Shown here: positions 8,268 to 15,257 of the stretch, piece by piece
How the letters are laid out: every line of letters begins with the position of its first letter
Position numbering within the stretch: position 1 is the first letter of the stretch
Made by a program: the position numbers and the translations under genes
Notes under the pieces: model-generated
What the model saw: the letters and a program-made list of their open reading frames with translations, nothing else
What the model was told of the DNA's origin: nothing
Database searches by the model: none
Assembly (NCBI GenBank): GCA_910579465.1
Contig: CAJTUB010000013.1
Coordinates: 1 to 43,271 of the forward strand
Direction: 5' to 3'
DNA: 43,271 nt
Source of the DNA: an uncultured Lachnospiraceae bacterium
GTDB lineage: Bacteria; Bacillota; Clostridia; Lachnospirales; Lachnospiraceae

Positions 8268-8855
8268 ATAGAATTCTTTCACGGAACAATAAAAGAGGGG
8301 CTCTCTGAACTAAAGCCGAATGCATCTCCATTTTCTAATTTAAAAGAGCCGCTTGTGTATTTGACTACAAGCAGACAATTGGCATTGCATTATATTTGGG
8401 ATGATAAAAGGCTTGGTTCAAAAATGCCAATGCTTGATATTCGTAAGGATGGAACTCTTGTTTTTCAGGAAATGTTCAGCGGCGCTTTGGAATACTTTTA
8501 TAAAGGGGTTTCCGGATATGTATACCGCTGTATTGGCGATTATGAGCTTAATTCTGCTGCGGGTGTACATACTTGCGCAACATCCAGTACAGCCGTCCCG
8601 GTTACGGATTTTGAATATATTGAAGATGTTTATGAGAGCATTATCAGCTACGGCGATAAAGGCACATTTATTTACGAGAGATATGAGGATTTGCCTCAAT
8701 GGCGTATTGATATTATACGGGGACATATCATCCGGTTCATTAAGAGAAATAACCTGCTCTGCGATAGGACACATCCAAGCTACAGACTTATTCAGGAAAA
8801 ATTCCCTCAATATTGGAAAGAAGCAGAGGTATTAAATGATTACAAATTATTATGA
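8268..8855 (+). CDS. Conserved hypothetical protein, apparent ATA start
   Basis: Coding homology appears to extend upstream of the first ordinary start. The frame from 8268 reads (I)EFFHGTIKEGLSELKP and then FSNLKEPLVYLTTSRQLALHYIW. A strong AGGAGG (8255-8260) stands 7 nt before ATA at 8268-8270, exactly where ATG is expected. The next in-frame starts are GTG at 8352 and ATG near 8427, neither with a good site. The protein would have 195 residues. The F-H-G-T ... Y-L-T-x-S ... A-L-x-Y pattern faintly recalls ADP-ribosyltransferase-like or DUF3990-type folds. The C-terminus (IIRGHIIRFIKRNNLLCDRT) is not recognised. Either ATA is used as a weak start or the gene is newly inactivated. Confidence 0.65.
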   Translation: MEFFHGTIKEGLSELKPNASPFSNLKEPLVYLTTSRQLALHYIWDDKRLGSKMPMLDIRKDGTLVFQEMFSGALEYFYKGVSGYVYRCIGDYELNSAAGVHTCATSSTAVPVTDFEYIEDVYESIISYGDKGTFIYERYEDLPQWRIDIIRGHIIRFIKRNNLLCDRTHPSYRLIQEKFPQYWKEAEVLNDYKLL

Positions 8856-8881
8856 CCTTTAAATTTTGTTACTAAGGAAAA

Positions 8882-8930
8882 GAAAATTGGCAAGCCATAA
8901 TAATGATGTAATTGAAGTAAAAACGGGTAT
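8882..8930 (+). repeat. 50-bp dispersed repeat, copy 2
   Basis: This matches 4585-4634 (shared core GTAATTGAAGTAAAAACG), with one missing A and a few substitutions. It lies 27 bases after the hypothetical gene ending at 8855 and 80 bases before a decayed phosphorylase gene. Confidence 0.7.
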
Positions 8931-9007
8931 ATCTGTATAAAGCTTAAACAAAATAGTCAGTGGTAATGAAGGATATGCCGGAAGCAGTTATGCAAGGAGG
9001 AAGTAAG

Positions 9008-9199
9008 ATGGTAACAGAAGCCTTTGACAACGAATCCAATGCAATTATCAATCCATGCCGCAAGGAGAATGCCCCGGAGGCGGGAAATGGAATGTGCTGC
9101 ACTACAGGCAATGTGTGACTTCAGGGGGGTGGAGCTGTATACCTTTTTTACGAGCGGCGACCTGCTTGACGCACCTGAATGGGATACCAGACGGAAGAA
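9008..9199 (+). pseudogene. Nucleoside phosphorylase-like gene with large internal deletion
   Basis: A good ribosome site (AAGGAGGAAGTAAG) precedes ATG 9008. The frame MVTEAFDNESNAIINP-CRKENAPE resembles the N-terminus of a nucleoside phosphorylase family protein. Near 9080 the sequence jumps to another frame that reads EMECAALQAMCDFRGVELYT and then FFTSGDLLDAPEWDTRRKKG, the C-terminus of the same family; the M-E-C-A-A/E motif belongs to the active site. About 150-170 central residues are gone. No product is expected beyond a 36-residue peptide ending at TGA. Confidence 0.7.
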
Positions 9200-9225
9200 G
9201 GGGCTGCGCTTTGTGCGACAGCCCC
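9200..9225 (+). terminator. Hairpin after the phosphorylase remnant
   Basis: The stem GGGGCTG (9200-9206) and CAGCCCC (9219-9225) enclose a 12-nt loop. The downstream T content is weak (TTACCTTTGCT), so termination efficiency is uncertain. Confidence 0.45.
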
Positions 9226-9281
9226 TTACCTTTGCTGTATATAGTGTAGTATTTGTATAGTATTTTGAAGGTTTCCGCCTT

Positions 9282-9617
9282 TTACTGCAGGGAGGCTTTG
9301 TACTCCTCGCCCCAATTCTGCATGGAATCGAGAATCGGTTTCAGGCTCTGTCCGAGCGCTGTTAAGGAATATTCGACTTTTGGCGGGACTTCGGCATATA
9401 CCTTCCGGCTGATAAGACCGCTTTCCTCCATAGTGCGCAGTTGGGCGGTCAGGACCTTTTGGGATACGCTTCCGATGGACTTCTTCAATTCTCCGAACCG
9501 CTTTGTACCCGGCATTAAGTCACGCAGAATCAGTACCTTCCATTTATCGCCGATTAAGGTCAGCGTTGTTTCTACAGGACAGGCCGGCAGTTCCTTTCTG
9601 TTTTTTGGGTCGTTCAT
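9282..9617 (-). CDS. HxlR-family transcriptional regulator
   Basis: A 111-residue winged-helix regulator of the HxlR type (DUF24). Diagnostic segments are PACPVETTLTLIGDKWKVLI (conserved N-terminal Cys and G-D-K-W), LRDLMPGTKRFGELKKSIGS, QKVLTAQLRTMEESGLISRK and PPKVEYSLTALGQSLKPIL. The N-terminal Cys in some HxlR proteins senses electrophiles or oxidants. The start at 9617 is chosen because GGAGGC stands 7 nt upstream; the longer frame would begin inside the promoter. The gene is divergent from the histidine phosphatase gene, which may be a target. Confidence 0.88.
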   Translation of the reverse strand: MNDPKNRKELPACPVETTLTLIGDKWKVLILRDLMPGTKRFGELKKSIGSVSQKVLTAQLRTMEESGLISRKVYAEVPPKVEYSLTALGQSLKPILDSMQNWGEEYKASLQ

Positions 9618-9637
9618 ATTGCTTGCCTCCGTTCTAT

Positions 9638-9654
9638 AGTTTCTTATGGAAACT
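9638..9654. promoter_or_regulatory. Inverted repeat, candidate HxlR operator
   Basis: AGTTTC (9638-9643) and GAAACT (9649-9654) form a perfect 6-bp inverted repeat with a 5-bp spacer. It lies just downstream of the -10 box of the HxlR gene, a position expected for autorepression. Confidence 0.45.
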
Positions 9655-9663
9655 TTGTTTTCT

Positions 9664-9692
9664 ATTGTAGCATACAGTCTGTTTTGTGTCAA
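9664..9692 (-). promoter_or_regulatory. Promoter of the HxlR gene
   Basis: On the minus strand TTGACA (9692-9687) and TACAAT (9669-9664) are separated by 17 bp, close to the sigma-A consensus. The leader is about 40 nt and contains the inverted repeat at 9638-9654. Confidence 0.75.
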
Positions 9693-9724
9693 TGTTTCTG
9701 AACGGAATCCACAACGGAAAGCGC

Positions 9725-9753
9725 TTGCATGAACTACTCTGCTATAGTATAAT
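9725..9753 (+). promoter_or_regulatory. Promoter of the histidine phosphatase gene
   Basis: TTGCAT (9725-9730) and TATAAT (9748-9753) have a 17-bp spacer. The leader of about 115 nt holds a small hairpin GGGC-attgttt-GCCC near 9785-9800. Confidence 0.65.
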
Positions 9754-9872
9754 TTCGGTTAAGGATAATCATTGTTCTAAATGGGGCATTGTTTGCCCAA
9801 AGAAGATTTGGAGACAATGTTATGAATGATACTTTGAAAATGCAATGAACTTATGGAGGGGAATCGATATAG

Positions 9873-10445
9873 ATGATGACGATTTACTTTGTGCGGCACG
9901 CAGAGCCGAACTATGAGAATCATGATGACAGAACAAGGGAGCTGTCACCGAAAGGGATGAGGGACAGGAAACTTGTTACAAAATTTTTGTCGGACAAACA
10001 GGTTGATGCTGTGCTGTCAAGTCCATATAAAAGGGCGGTTGATACGGTCAGTGAATTTGCGGAAAGCCGGAACCTTGCTATCCGGATCGTGGAGGATTTC
10101 AGGGAGCGCCGGATTGATAGTGAATGGATAGAGGATTTTTCGTCATTCAGCAGGGCACAGTGGGAGGATTTTGACTACAAACTGTCAGACGGCGAATGCT
10201 TACGGGAAGTGCAGGAGAGAAATATCCGCGCATTGAATTGTGTTTTAGAAGAGTATCAGGACAGGACGATTGCAGTGGGTTCCCATGGGACTGCACTGGG
10301 TACGATTGTGAATTATTATGATAAGCGGTTTGGCTATCAGGAGTTTGACAGGATTCGTGCGCTGATGCCGTGGATTGTCAGGCTTACTTTTGACGGGAAA
10401 AGCTGCGTGGATATGGAGCAGTATAATTTGTTTTTGGGAAAATAA
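9873..10445 (+). CDS. Histidine phosphatase family protein
   Basis: A 190-residue phosphoglycerate-mutase-like (histidine phosphatase) protein. The phospho-accepting motif is FVRHAEPNY (R-H-A variant of R-H-G) at residues 6-14, with the second conserved region VLSSPYKRAVDTVSEFAESR and the distal catalytic His in TIAVGSHGTALGTIV. It is cytoplasmic with no signal peptide; the substrate is unknown and may be a sugar phosphate or nucleotide. The start MMTIYF is preceded by GGAGGGG at slightly long spacing. It has its own promoter and terminator and is divergent from the HxlR gene. Confidence 0.85.
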   Translation: MMTIYFVRHAEPNYENHDDRTRELSPKGMRDRKLVTKFLSDKQVDAVLSSPYKRAVDTVSEFAESRNLAIRIVEDFRERRIDSEWIEDFSSFSRAQWEDFDYKLSDGECLREVQERNIRALNCVLEEYQDRTIAVGSHGTALGTIVNYYDKRFGYQEFDRIRALMPWIVRLTFDGKSCVDMEQYNLFLGK

Positions 10446-10453
10446 ATATAGTT

Positions 10454-10479
10454 ACCTCAAATGTGTCGAGGTGGATTTT
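10454..10479 (+). terminator. Rho-independent terminator
   Basis: The stem ACCTC (10454-10458) and GAGGT (10468-10472) is followed by GGATTTTTT. It sits just after the histidine phosphatase stop codon, between convergent genes. Confidence 0.55.
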
Positions 10480-10505
10480 TTCGCAAACAGGTTTTAATCC
10501 ATTCA

Positions 10506-10946
10506 TTACGTGACCGTCAGACGACAATTAAGCTCATAAAGAGCCGTGCGGTTTGAATCCCATTTAAGTTTCCCGGCTGCTTCGTCATAAGGCAGCCAGA
10601 TGCACTCGGTATGTTCGTGGGACAATGTTATATCTTCCTTGCACTCAAAACCAAAGGTATACTCAGGTATTACATAGGGGTGATTACTCCAATGCTGCCG
10701 ATGCTTTTCGGAAATAACCGTAGCAGGAATATAAGACAGGCTTATCAGCTCTATCCATTTATCTGACCGTATTCCGCCTTCTTCAAAGGCTTCTCTTTTC
10801 GCAGCCTCTAAAGGTGTTTCATCATCTTCGCCGCCTCCGGCTATAAATTGCCATTGGTCGAAATCGGCGCGATGAAACACGCAATAAAAAAGAGAGCCAT
10901 CCATGATTCGATAGGGTATTGCAAGTATTTGAAATGCTGCTCTCAT
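10506..10946 (-). CDS. NUDIX hydrolase
   Basis: A 146-residue NUDIX protein. The box is GGGEDDETPLEAAKREAFEE followed by GG, matching G-x5-E-x7-R-E-x2-E-E-x-G. The N-terminal sheet (AAFQILAIPYRIMDGSLFYC) and WQFIAGG are typical of dATP pyrophosphohydrolase-like members. A longer frame exists, but the ATG at 10946 has GGGAGG 6 nt upstream and its first base overlaps the stop codon (TAATG) of the preceding gene. It is therefore probably translationally coupled to the unknown gene at 10946-12061. Confidence 0.88.
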   Translation of the reverse strand: MRAAFQILAIPYRIMDGSLFYCVFHRADFDQWQFIAGGGEDDETPLEAAKREAFEEGGIRSDKWIELISLSYIPATVISEKHRQHWSNHPYVIPEYTFGFECKEDITLSHEHTECIWLPYDEAAGKLKWDSNRTALYELNCRLTVT

Positions 10947-12061
10947 TAGTTTCCTCCCTTCTTTTGCTCGTCGATAATGCCGCATCTCAGCTCTATCACT
11001 CTTTTGATAACCGCCATATCTTCATCGTCTGGATTCTTCCATCTGAATGCAATTGCACCGCCGCCGCACACGCGCTGCTTTTTGCCGAGCACCGTCACAA
11101 ACATTCCCAGATGCGTGGTCGAACAGGCAGTGCATCGTAGGATATGACGTAAAATATTCTTCTGGAAATCGGGCGATTCCTGCGCGAGCCTGTCGTTGAT
11201 GAGCGCAGGGTCGTCCCAATGATATGTGCCCATCACCCGGATGTCGAGAGCCATCTCGCCCAGATTCCACTCCGAACCTATACACATTACCTGTGAACCC
11301 TTGTATTTGTAGTCAACCTTCCAAAAGGTACTGATGGTGGGCTTCATTTTCCGGGAAGCTGCAAAATCCTGCAGCGCATAGGCCTGCTTTTTCTGCTTTT
11401 CGGTAAGCGGGCGGAAATAGTCCTCGTAGGCAGGCTTGTGCCTGCCGTTCAGGTTGCGGAAATCTAATGTGCGAAAGGCGAAAAAGTCAAACCCGCTGTT
11501 TGTCCTGGCAAGTCTTGACAGGGCACATAATGCGGGGAACATCGTAGGGTATTCTTTGGAAGTAACCTCGTTTTCGCGCACTGTAATCCCCACGCGCGCC
11601 ATTGCCTTGAACATATCTGCAACACAGATGCTGCGGACAGAGCCTTTTAAGGTTTTGTCATATTTGTCTAAAGCCTCGCTTGAAAAGACAAGCGTCTCCC
11701 CGGATGTTTCGCCATGTGTGCCGAGCCTGTAAAGCAGCTCGATGTAATTGTTGACGGCGTTCCTTGTACGGGCAATGACATTTTTGGCCTTGGAGGGATA
11801 TTTTTGCTTTAATCCGTTGATTTTGCGCCCCTTACAAAAATCCTCAAGAAGCATAACGGGAAGATGGTATTCGACAGGGTTGTCATACATATCGGCGAGC
11901 ATAGCCATTACAAACCCGTGAAACGCCGTGCAGGAGGCACGCATATCGGAATCTTCGATATCCGCCAGGGACTGTTCCAAGGGGATGATGCCGCGGGCAG
12001 TAAAATAAATCAGGCTGTGGACGGCGGAAGGGAACGCGTCCTGGTCGATGTCAAAATTCAT
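10946..12061 (-). CDS. Hypothetical protein with C-terminal cysteine cluster
   Basis: A 371-residue soluble protein that I do not recognise. The N-terminal two thirds are helix-rich (FHGFVMAMLADMYDNPVEYH, NVIARTRNAVNNYIELLYRL). The last 70 residues contain CTACSTTH and KQRVCGGGAIAFRW, so two or three Cys plus a His could bind zinc. An F-R-x-L-D-F-R-N-L-N-G-R-H stretch lies near residue 215. Ribosome site AGAGGAG precedes ATG 12061 and a good promoter lies at 12092-12120. The downstream NUDIX gene overlaps its stop codon, which suggests a joint role in nucleotide metabolism or clean-up (inference). Confidence 0.75.
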   Translation of the reverse strand: MNFDIDQDAFPSAVHSLIYFTARGIIPLEQSLADIEDSDMRASCTAFHGFVMAMLADMYDNPVEYHLPVMLLEDFCKGRKINGLKQKYPSKAKNVIARTRNAVNNYIELLYRLGTHGETSGETLVFSSEALDKYDKTLKGSVRSICVADMFKAMARVGITVRENEVTSKEYPTMFPALCALSRLARTNSGFDFFAFRTLDFRNLNGRHKPAYEDYFRPLTEKQKKQAYALQDFAASRKMKPTISTFWKVDYKYKGSQVMCIGSEWNLGEMALDIRVMGTYHWDDPALINDRLAQESPDFQKNILRHILRCTACSTTHLGMFVTVLGKKQRVCGGGAIAFRWKNPDDEDMAVIKRVIELRCGIIDEQKKGGN

Positions 12062-12091
12062 TGTGTCACTCCTCTGAAATAATCTGTCTAT

Positions 12092-12120
12092 AGTTTATCG
12101 TAAAGCGAGGGAGAAGTCAA
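12092..12120 (-). promoter_or_regulatory. Promoter of the hypothetical/NUDIX operon
   Basis: On the minus strand TTGACT (12120-12115) and TAAACT (12097-12092) are spaced by 17 bp. The upstream edge lies about 8-10 bp from the end of palindromic element copy A. Confidence 0.65.
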
Positions 12121-12127
12121 CCGCCCT

Positions 12128-12378
12128 AAGCCTTGGGTTTCGCATTTTCACGTCACTTCGGATTCCACCGCCTGCTGCCCTCTGGTTTTGCATACGCAAT
12201 GCTTCACCGGACTTCCTCCAAAAGCGGTTAAGCCGTTCGGTAGCGCCCTCGCGTCTGACCAGCGCTAAGAGGTGATTCCGGCTCAGCAAAAAGCGTGGTC
12301 CTTCGGATAAATGCAAAAGTAGAGGGGCGCAGGCGGCGGAATTTCCCGGAGCTGCTTAGAAAATATGGCAGATAGGTT
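12128..12378. repeat. Palindromic element, copy A (full, diverged)
   Basis: About 250 bp with degenerate terminal inverted repeats (left CTTGGGTTTCGCATTTTC at 12132-12149; right about 12352-12376). An inner palindrome has TTTTGCAT (12186-12193) pairing with ATGCAAAA (12311-12318), extended by flanking arms CCTGCTGCCCTCT and GGGGCGCAGG. The central core CACCGGACTTCCTC, CGCTAAGAGGTGATTCCGG and GGTCCTTCGGA is shared with the copies at 32273 and 32946. It contains no coding frame of note. Confidence 0.8.
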
Positions 12379-12396
12379 TCCTTCTGGTAACTATAC

Positions 12397-12408
12397 CACA
12401 ATATTGTG
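12397..12408. promoter_or_regulatory. Perfect 12-bp palindrome upstream of promoter
   Basis: CACAATATTGTG is a perfect palindrome 5 bp upstream of the -35 box at 12414. It could be an activator or repressor site for the MBL-like gene; no regulator is identified. Confidence 0.4.
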
Positions 12409-12413
12409 CGTAC

Positions 12414-12442
12414 TTTACGGGGAGTTTCTGCCTGCGTATAAT
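12414..12442 (+). promoter_or_regulatory. Promoter of the MBL-like gene
   Basis: TTTACG (12414-12419) and TATAAT (12437-12442) are spaced by 17 bp. The predicted leader of about 165 nt carries the miniature palindromic element A'. Confidence 0.65.
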
Positions 12443-12490
12443 AAAGACAAGAGCAGAAGAAAGCGGCCGGTCGGAGGCTCTTACGGAAAG

Positions 12491-12566
12491 CCTGGGTTTC
12501 GCAAAAATCGGATAGTACACAGTCCGGGGACTTTGCAAGGCAGCTTAAAAATGCGGAAACTCAGGG
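12491..12566. repeat. Miniature palindromic element A' (76 bp)
   Basis: The left end CCTGGGTTTCGCAAAAAT (12491-12508) and the right end TTAAAAATGCGGAAACTCAG (12545-12564) are inverted copies of each other around a 36-bp centre. It looks like an element reduced to its two termini. It falls in the predicted 5' untranslated region of the gene at 12614, where the RNA could fold into a hairpin. Confidence 0.7.
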
Positions 12567-12613
12567 TAAAAAGAAATGAATAATTTATCGGACAGAAAAA
12601 GGAGGAATTTATC

Positions 12614-13405
12614 ATGAATAAGAATAATTTTAAGGCGATTCCGCTTGCAAAGGGTGAAGTAAATCTGTATGATTTTGGTGAAGTCAGGTTACATGCATAC
12701 AAAACAAATGATTTTATTGATGATGAGGTGTTTGTTGTTGAAAAAAATGGGAAGGCAGTTCTTATTGAGTCGCCGTGCTTTTTCGATAACAACAAAGAGC
12801 TTGCCGAATATTTAGAGGGCATGGAGGTGAGCGGTATGCTGGTTGCCTATCATGGTGCGGGCGCGACGTTCCTGCCTGATGTGCCGAAATACGCGACGCA
12901 GAATGCCAAGGAGTATGCGGAGCAGGGCGGCGGGAAGGCGTTAATTGACAATTTTACGGCTGCATTCGGGGAAGCCTTTGACAATTCGGTGCACAGGATT
13001 ACGAATGTAATCGGAGAGGGCAGGGTGACAATCGGCGGAATTGATTTTGTAATTAAGCAGACCGCGGAAGCCTTTGACATTGCAATTCCTGAAATTAATG
13101 CGGTATATACCCATATGCTCGGCCACGACTGCCATTCCATTGTTGCAGGCGCAGCGCATGCGGACGGTATGATTGCAGAGCTGAAGGATTATCGCGCAAA
13201 AGGCTATGATTTGATTTTGACCTCCCATTATACGCCGGAGGATTTGAAGGATGTGCAGACCAAAATCGATTATCTTGAAAATCTGAAGAAGATTGCGGCG
13301 GCTTGCCCGGATGCGGACGGCTTTAAGGCAGAGGTACAGAAGCAGTATCCGGCATACGGCGGACAGAATTATCTGGATATGACGGCAGGGTTTTTCTATG
13401 CCTGA
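12614..13405 (+). CDS. MBL-fold-like protein lacking the canonical metal motif
   Basis: A 263-residue soluble protein resembling metallo-beta-lactamase-fold hydrolases in overall order: N-terminal strands NLYDFGEVRLHAYKTNDFID, then DDEVFVVEKNGKAVLIESP, FFDNNKELAEYLEG and GMLVAYHGAGATF. The expected T-H-x-H-x-D-H is replaced by A-Y-H-G-A-G-A. Later His-bearing stretches are GHDCHSIVAGAAH and LTSHYTPEDL, so some metal ligands may remain. Substrate and activity are unknown. Ribosome site AGGAGG precedes the ATG. It stands alone between element A' and the macrodomain operon. Confidence 0.7.
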   Translation: MNKNNFKAIPLAKGEVNLYDFGEVRLHAYKTNDFIDDEVFVVEKNGKAVLIESPCFFDNNKELAEYLEGMEVSGMLVAYHGAGATFLPDVPKYATQNAKEYAEQGGGKALIDNFTAAFGEAFDNSVHRITNVIGEGRVTIGGIDFVIKQTAEAFDIAIPEINAVYTHMLGHDCHSIVAGAAHADGMIAELKDYRAKGYDLILTSHYTPEDLKDVQTKIDYLENLKKIAAACPDADGFKAEVQKQYPAYGGQNYLDMTAGFFYA

Positions 13406-13491
13406 TTCGTTTGTACCGGGTACTGGAAGGAACGGGTGTTTTTGATTGACGGTATGGCTGCGGAATGCGGCTGCTTGGAAAGGATGAGGGA

Positions 13492-14274
13492 ATGATGACA
13501 CAGAGTGAAAGAAGAAGGTATCTGATAGCGTCCTTATTGAAGGAGCAGCCGCAGTATTCCGGAATAGAGCTTCCGGAGGACGGGCAGGAGCAGAACTATC
13601 TGCTCCGTGCGCTGTTGAATGTCCGTATGCCGCGGCCGGTAAGCAGGGAGTTTTCAGAGGTTCAGGATGCCTATCTGAAAGAGGAAATAAGGCGCAAGGG
13701 GATAACGGACATTGCCGATTTGCAGCCCGTGGAGCAGGGACTCTTTCTCTGGAAAGGCGATATTACGACGCTCCGGTGCGACGCGATTGTGAACGCGGCA
13801 AACCGTCAGATGCTGGGGTGCTTTTGCCCGAACCACGGGTGTATTGATAATGCCATCCATACCTTTGCGGGGGTGCAGCTCCGCCTTGCCTGTGCGGAGC
13901 TGATGAAGCGGCAGGGACACGAGGAGGAGACAGGGAGGGCAAAAATAACTCCCGCCTTCCAGCTGCCTTGTAAGTATGTGATTCATACGGTCGGTCCGGT
14001 AATCCGGGGCAGGCTTACGGAAACGGATAAAAATCTGCTGGCTTCCTGCTACTGCTCTTGTCTGGAGCTGGCAGAGGAAAACGGTTTAAAAAGTATTGCA
14101 TTCTGCTGTATTTCCACAGGCGAATTTCATTTTCCGAATGACATAGCGGCAGAGATTGCAGTACAAACCGTAAGGAAGTATAAAGCACGGACGCACAGCG
14201 GAATCGAGGTGATTTTTAATGTTTATAAGGAAACCGATTGTAACATCTACCGGGAGCTGCTCGGCTCAGATTGA
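13492..14274 (+). CDS. Zinc-containing macrodomain ADP-ribosyl hydrolase
   Basis: A 260-residue protein. An N-terminal helical extension (residues 1-85) is followed by a macrodomain (LFLWKGDITTLRCDAIVNAA, IHTVGPVIRG, AFCCISTGEFHFP). The segment GCFCPNHGCIDNAIHTFAGV carries the Cys/His/Cys zinc site that marks the bacterial SirTM-linked macrodomains, which remove ADP-ribose from proteins. An upstream in-frame ATG exists at 13465, but AAAGGATGAGGGA favours 13492 (or 13495). Its end overlaps the next gene, the SirTM sirtuin, by 56 nt; the pair forms a writer and eraser for protein ADP-ribosylation. Confidence 0.9.
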   Translation: MMTQSERRRYLIASLLKEQPQYSGIELPEDGQEQNYLLRALLNVRMPRPVSREFSEVQDAYLKEEIRRKGITDIADLQPVEQGLFLWKGDITTLRCDAIVNAANRQMLGCFCPNHGCIDNAIHTFAGVQLRLACAELMKRQGHEEETGRAKITPAFQLPCKYVIHTVGPVIRGRLTETDKNLLASCYCSCLELAEENGLKSIAFCCISTGEFHFPNDIAAEIAVQTVRKYKARTHSGIEVIFNVYKETDCNIYRELLGSD

Positions 14275-15100
14275 CAGGCTTAAAAAGGAAATGGAAAGTA
14301 CGGACGCGATTGTAATCGGCGCGGGCGCAGGGCTGTCCGTTTCGGCAGGGTTTGCCTATGATGGGGAGCGGTTCGAGAAGAACTTTGCGGAGTTCCGTCA
14401 GAGGTACGGCTTTACCGATATGTATTCCGGCGGCTTTTATCCGTATGCTTCGCCGGAGGAGTATTGGGCGTGGTGGTCAAGACATATTCTTTTGAACCGC
14501 TATGATATTGCGGCAGGGGTACCGTATCTTACCCTGCTGCAGCTTGTGAAGGATAGGGATTATTTTGTGCTGACCACGAATGTGGACCACCAGTTCCAGC
14601 TTGCGGGCTTTGATAAAAAGCGCTTATTTTACACGCAGGGCGATTATGGTCTGTGGCAGTGCTCCAAAGCCTGTCACGACAAAACCTATGACAACGAGGA
14701 TACTGTGCGGAAAATGGTAGCGGAGCAGAAGGATTTTAAAATCCCGGCAGAATTGATACCGAGATGTCCTGTCTGCGGTGCGCCGATGACAATGAATCTG
14801 CGGTGTGATCATCTTTTTGTGCAGGATGAGGGCTGGTATGCCGCGGCAAAACGGTATGAGGAGTTCCTACGCCATCATAAAAACGGGCATGTTTTGTTTT
14901 TGGAGCTTGGAGTAGGGGCAAACACGCCGGGAATTATAAAGTATCCCTTCTGGCGGATGACGGCGGAGAATCCAAAGGCTGTGTATGCCTGTGTCAATTA
15001 TGGCGAGGCGCTCTGTCCGGCGGAGATTGGTGGACAGGCAATATGTATTGACGGGGATATTTCTGTGGTGCTGGATGAACTGGCAGTAGGAGCTTTATAA
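14219..15100 (+). CDS. SirTM (class M) sirtuin, protein ADP-ribosyltransferase
   Basis: A 293-residue sirtuin of the SirTM class. The NAD-binding loop is VIGAGAGLSVSAGFAY (residues about 32-47), the conserved catalytic region is VLTTNVDHQFQLAGF, and LFLELGVGANTPGIIKYPFW is typical of this class. Cys residues in WQCSKACHD and RCPVCGAPM suggest a zinc module. SirTM enzymes ADP-ribosylate proteins (lipoyl-GcvH-L in staphylococci and streptococci). The start lies inside the macrodomain gene and is supported by GAGGTGATTTTTAATG; an alternative is ATG 14291. No gcvH-L or lplA2 gene is adjacent, so the substrate here is unknown. Confidence 0.9.
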   Translation: MFIRKPIVTSTGSCSAQIDRLKKEMESTDAIVIGAGAGLSVSAGFAYDGERFEKNFAEFRQRYGFTDMYSGGFYPYASPEEYWAWWSRHILLNRYDIAAGVPYLTLLQLVKDRDYFVLTTNVDHQFQLAGFDKKRLFYTQGDYGLWQCSKACHDKTYDNEDTVRKMVAEQKDFKIPAELIPRCPVCGAPMTMNLRCDHLFVQDEGWYAAAKRYEEFLRHHKNGHVLFLELGVGANTPGIIKYPFWRMTAENPKAVYACVNYGEALCPAEIGGQAICIDGDISVVLDELAVGAL

Positions 15101-15121
15101 ATCATGCAGATAGATTTTCTC

Positions 15122-15147
15122 AAGCGCCTTCAGGGCGCCGGTTTTCT
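15122..15147 (+). terminator. Possible terminator after the SirTM gene
   Basis: A short stem GCGCC (15124-15128) and GGCGC (15134-15138) is followed by CGGTTTTCTG. It is weak but placed just after the operon. Confidence 0.4.
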
Positions 15148-15257
15148 GTCGATGACCCGGAAACCGTATTTTTGTAAAGATTTTTGGCAAAGAAAAGAAT
15201 GGAAAATGCCTGCTCCCTGTGGTATACTGACAGAAACAGAGCCGGAGGAGGGCGTGT

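Noticed and set aside
12481..12822. Open frame on the minus strand across the MBL-like gene start
   Set aside because: It is antisense to a gene with a strong ribosome site and promoter, and has low-complexity Phe/Ser-rich composition.
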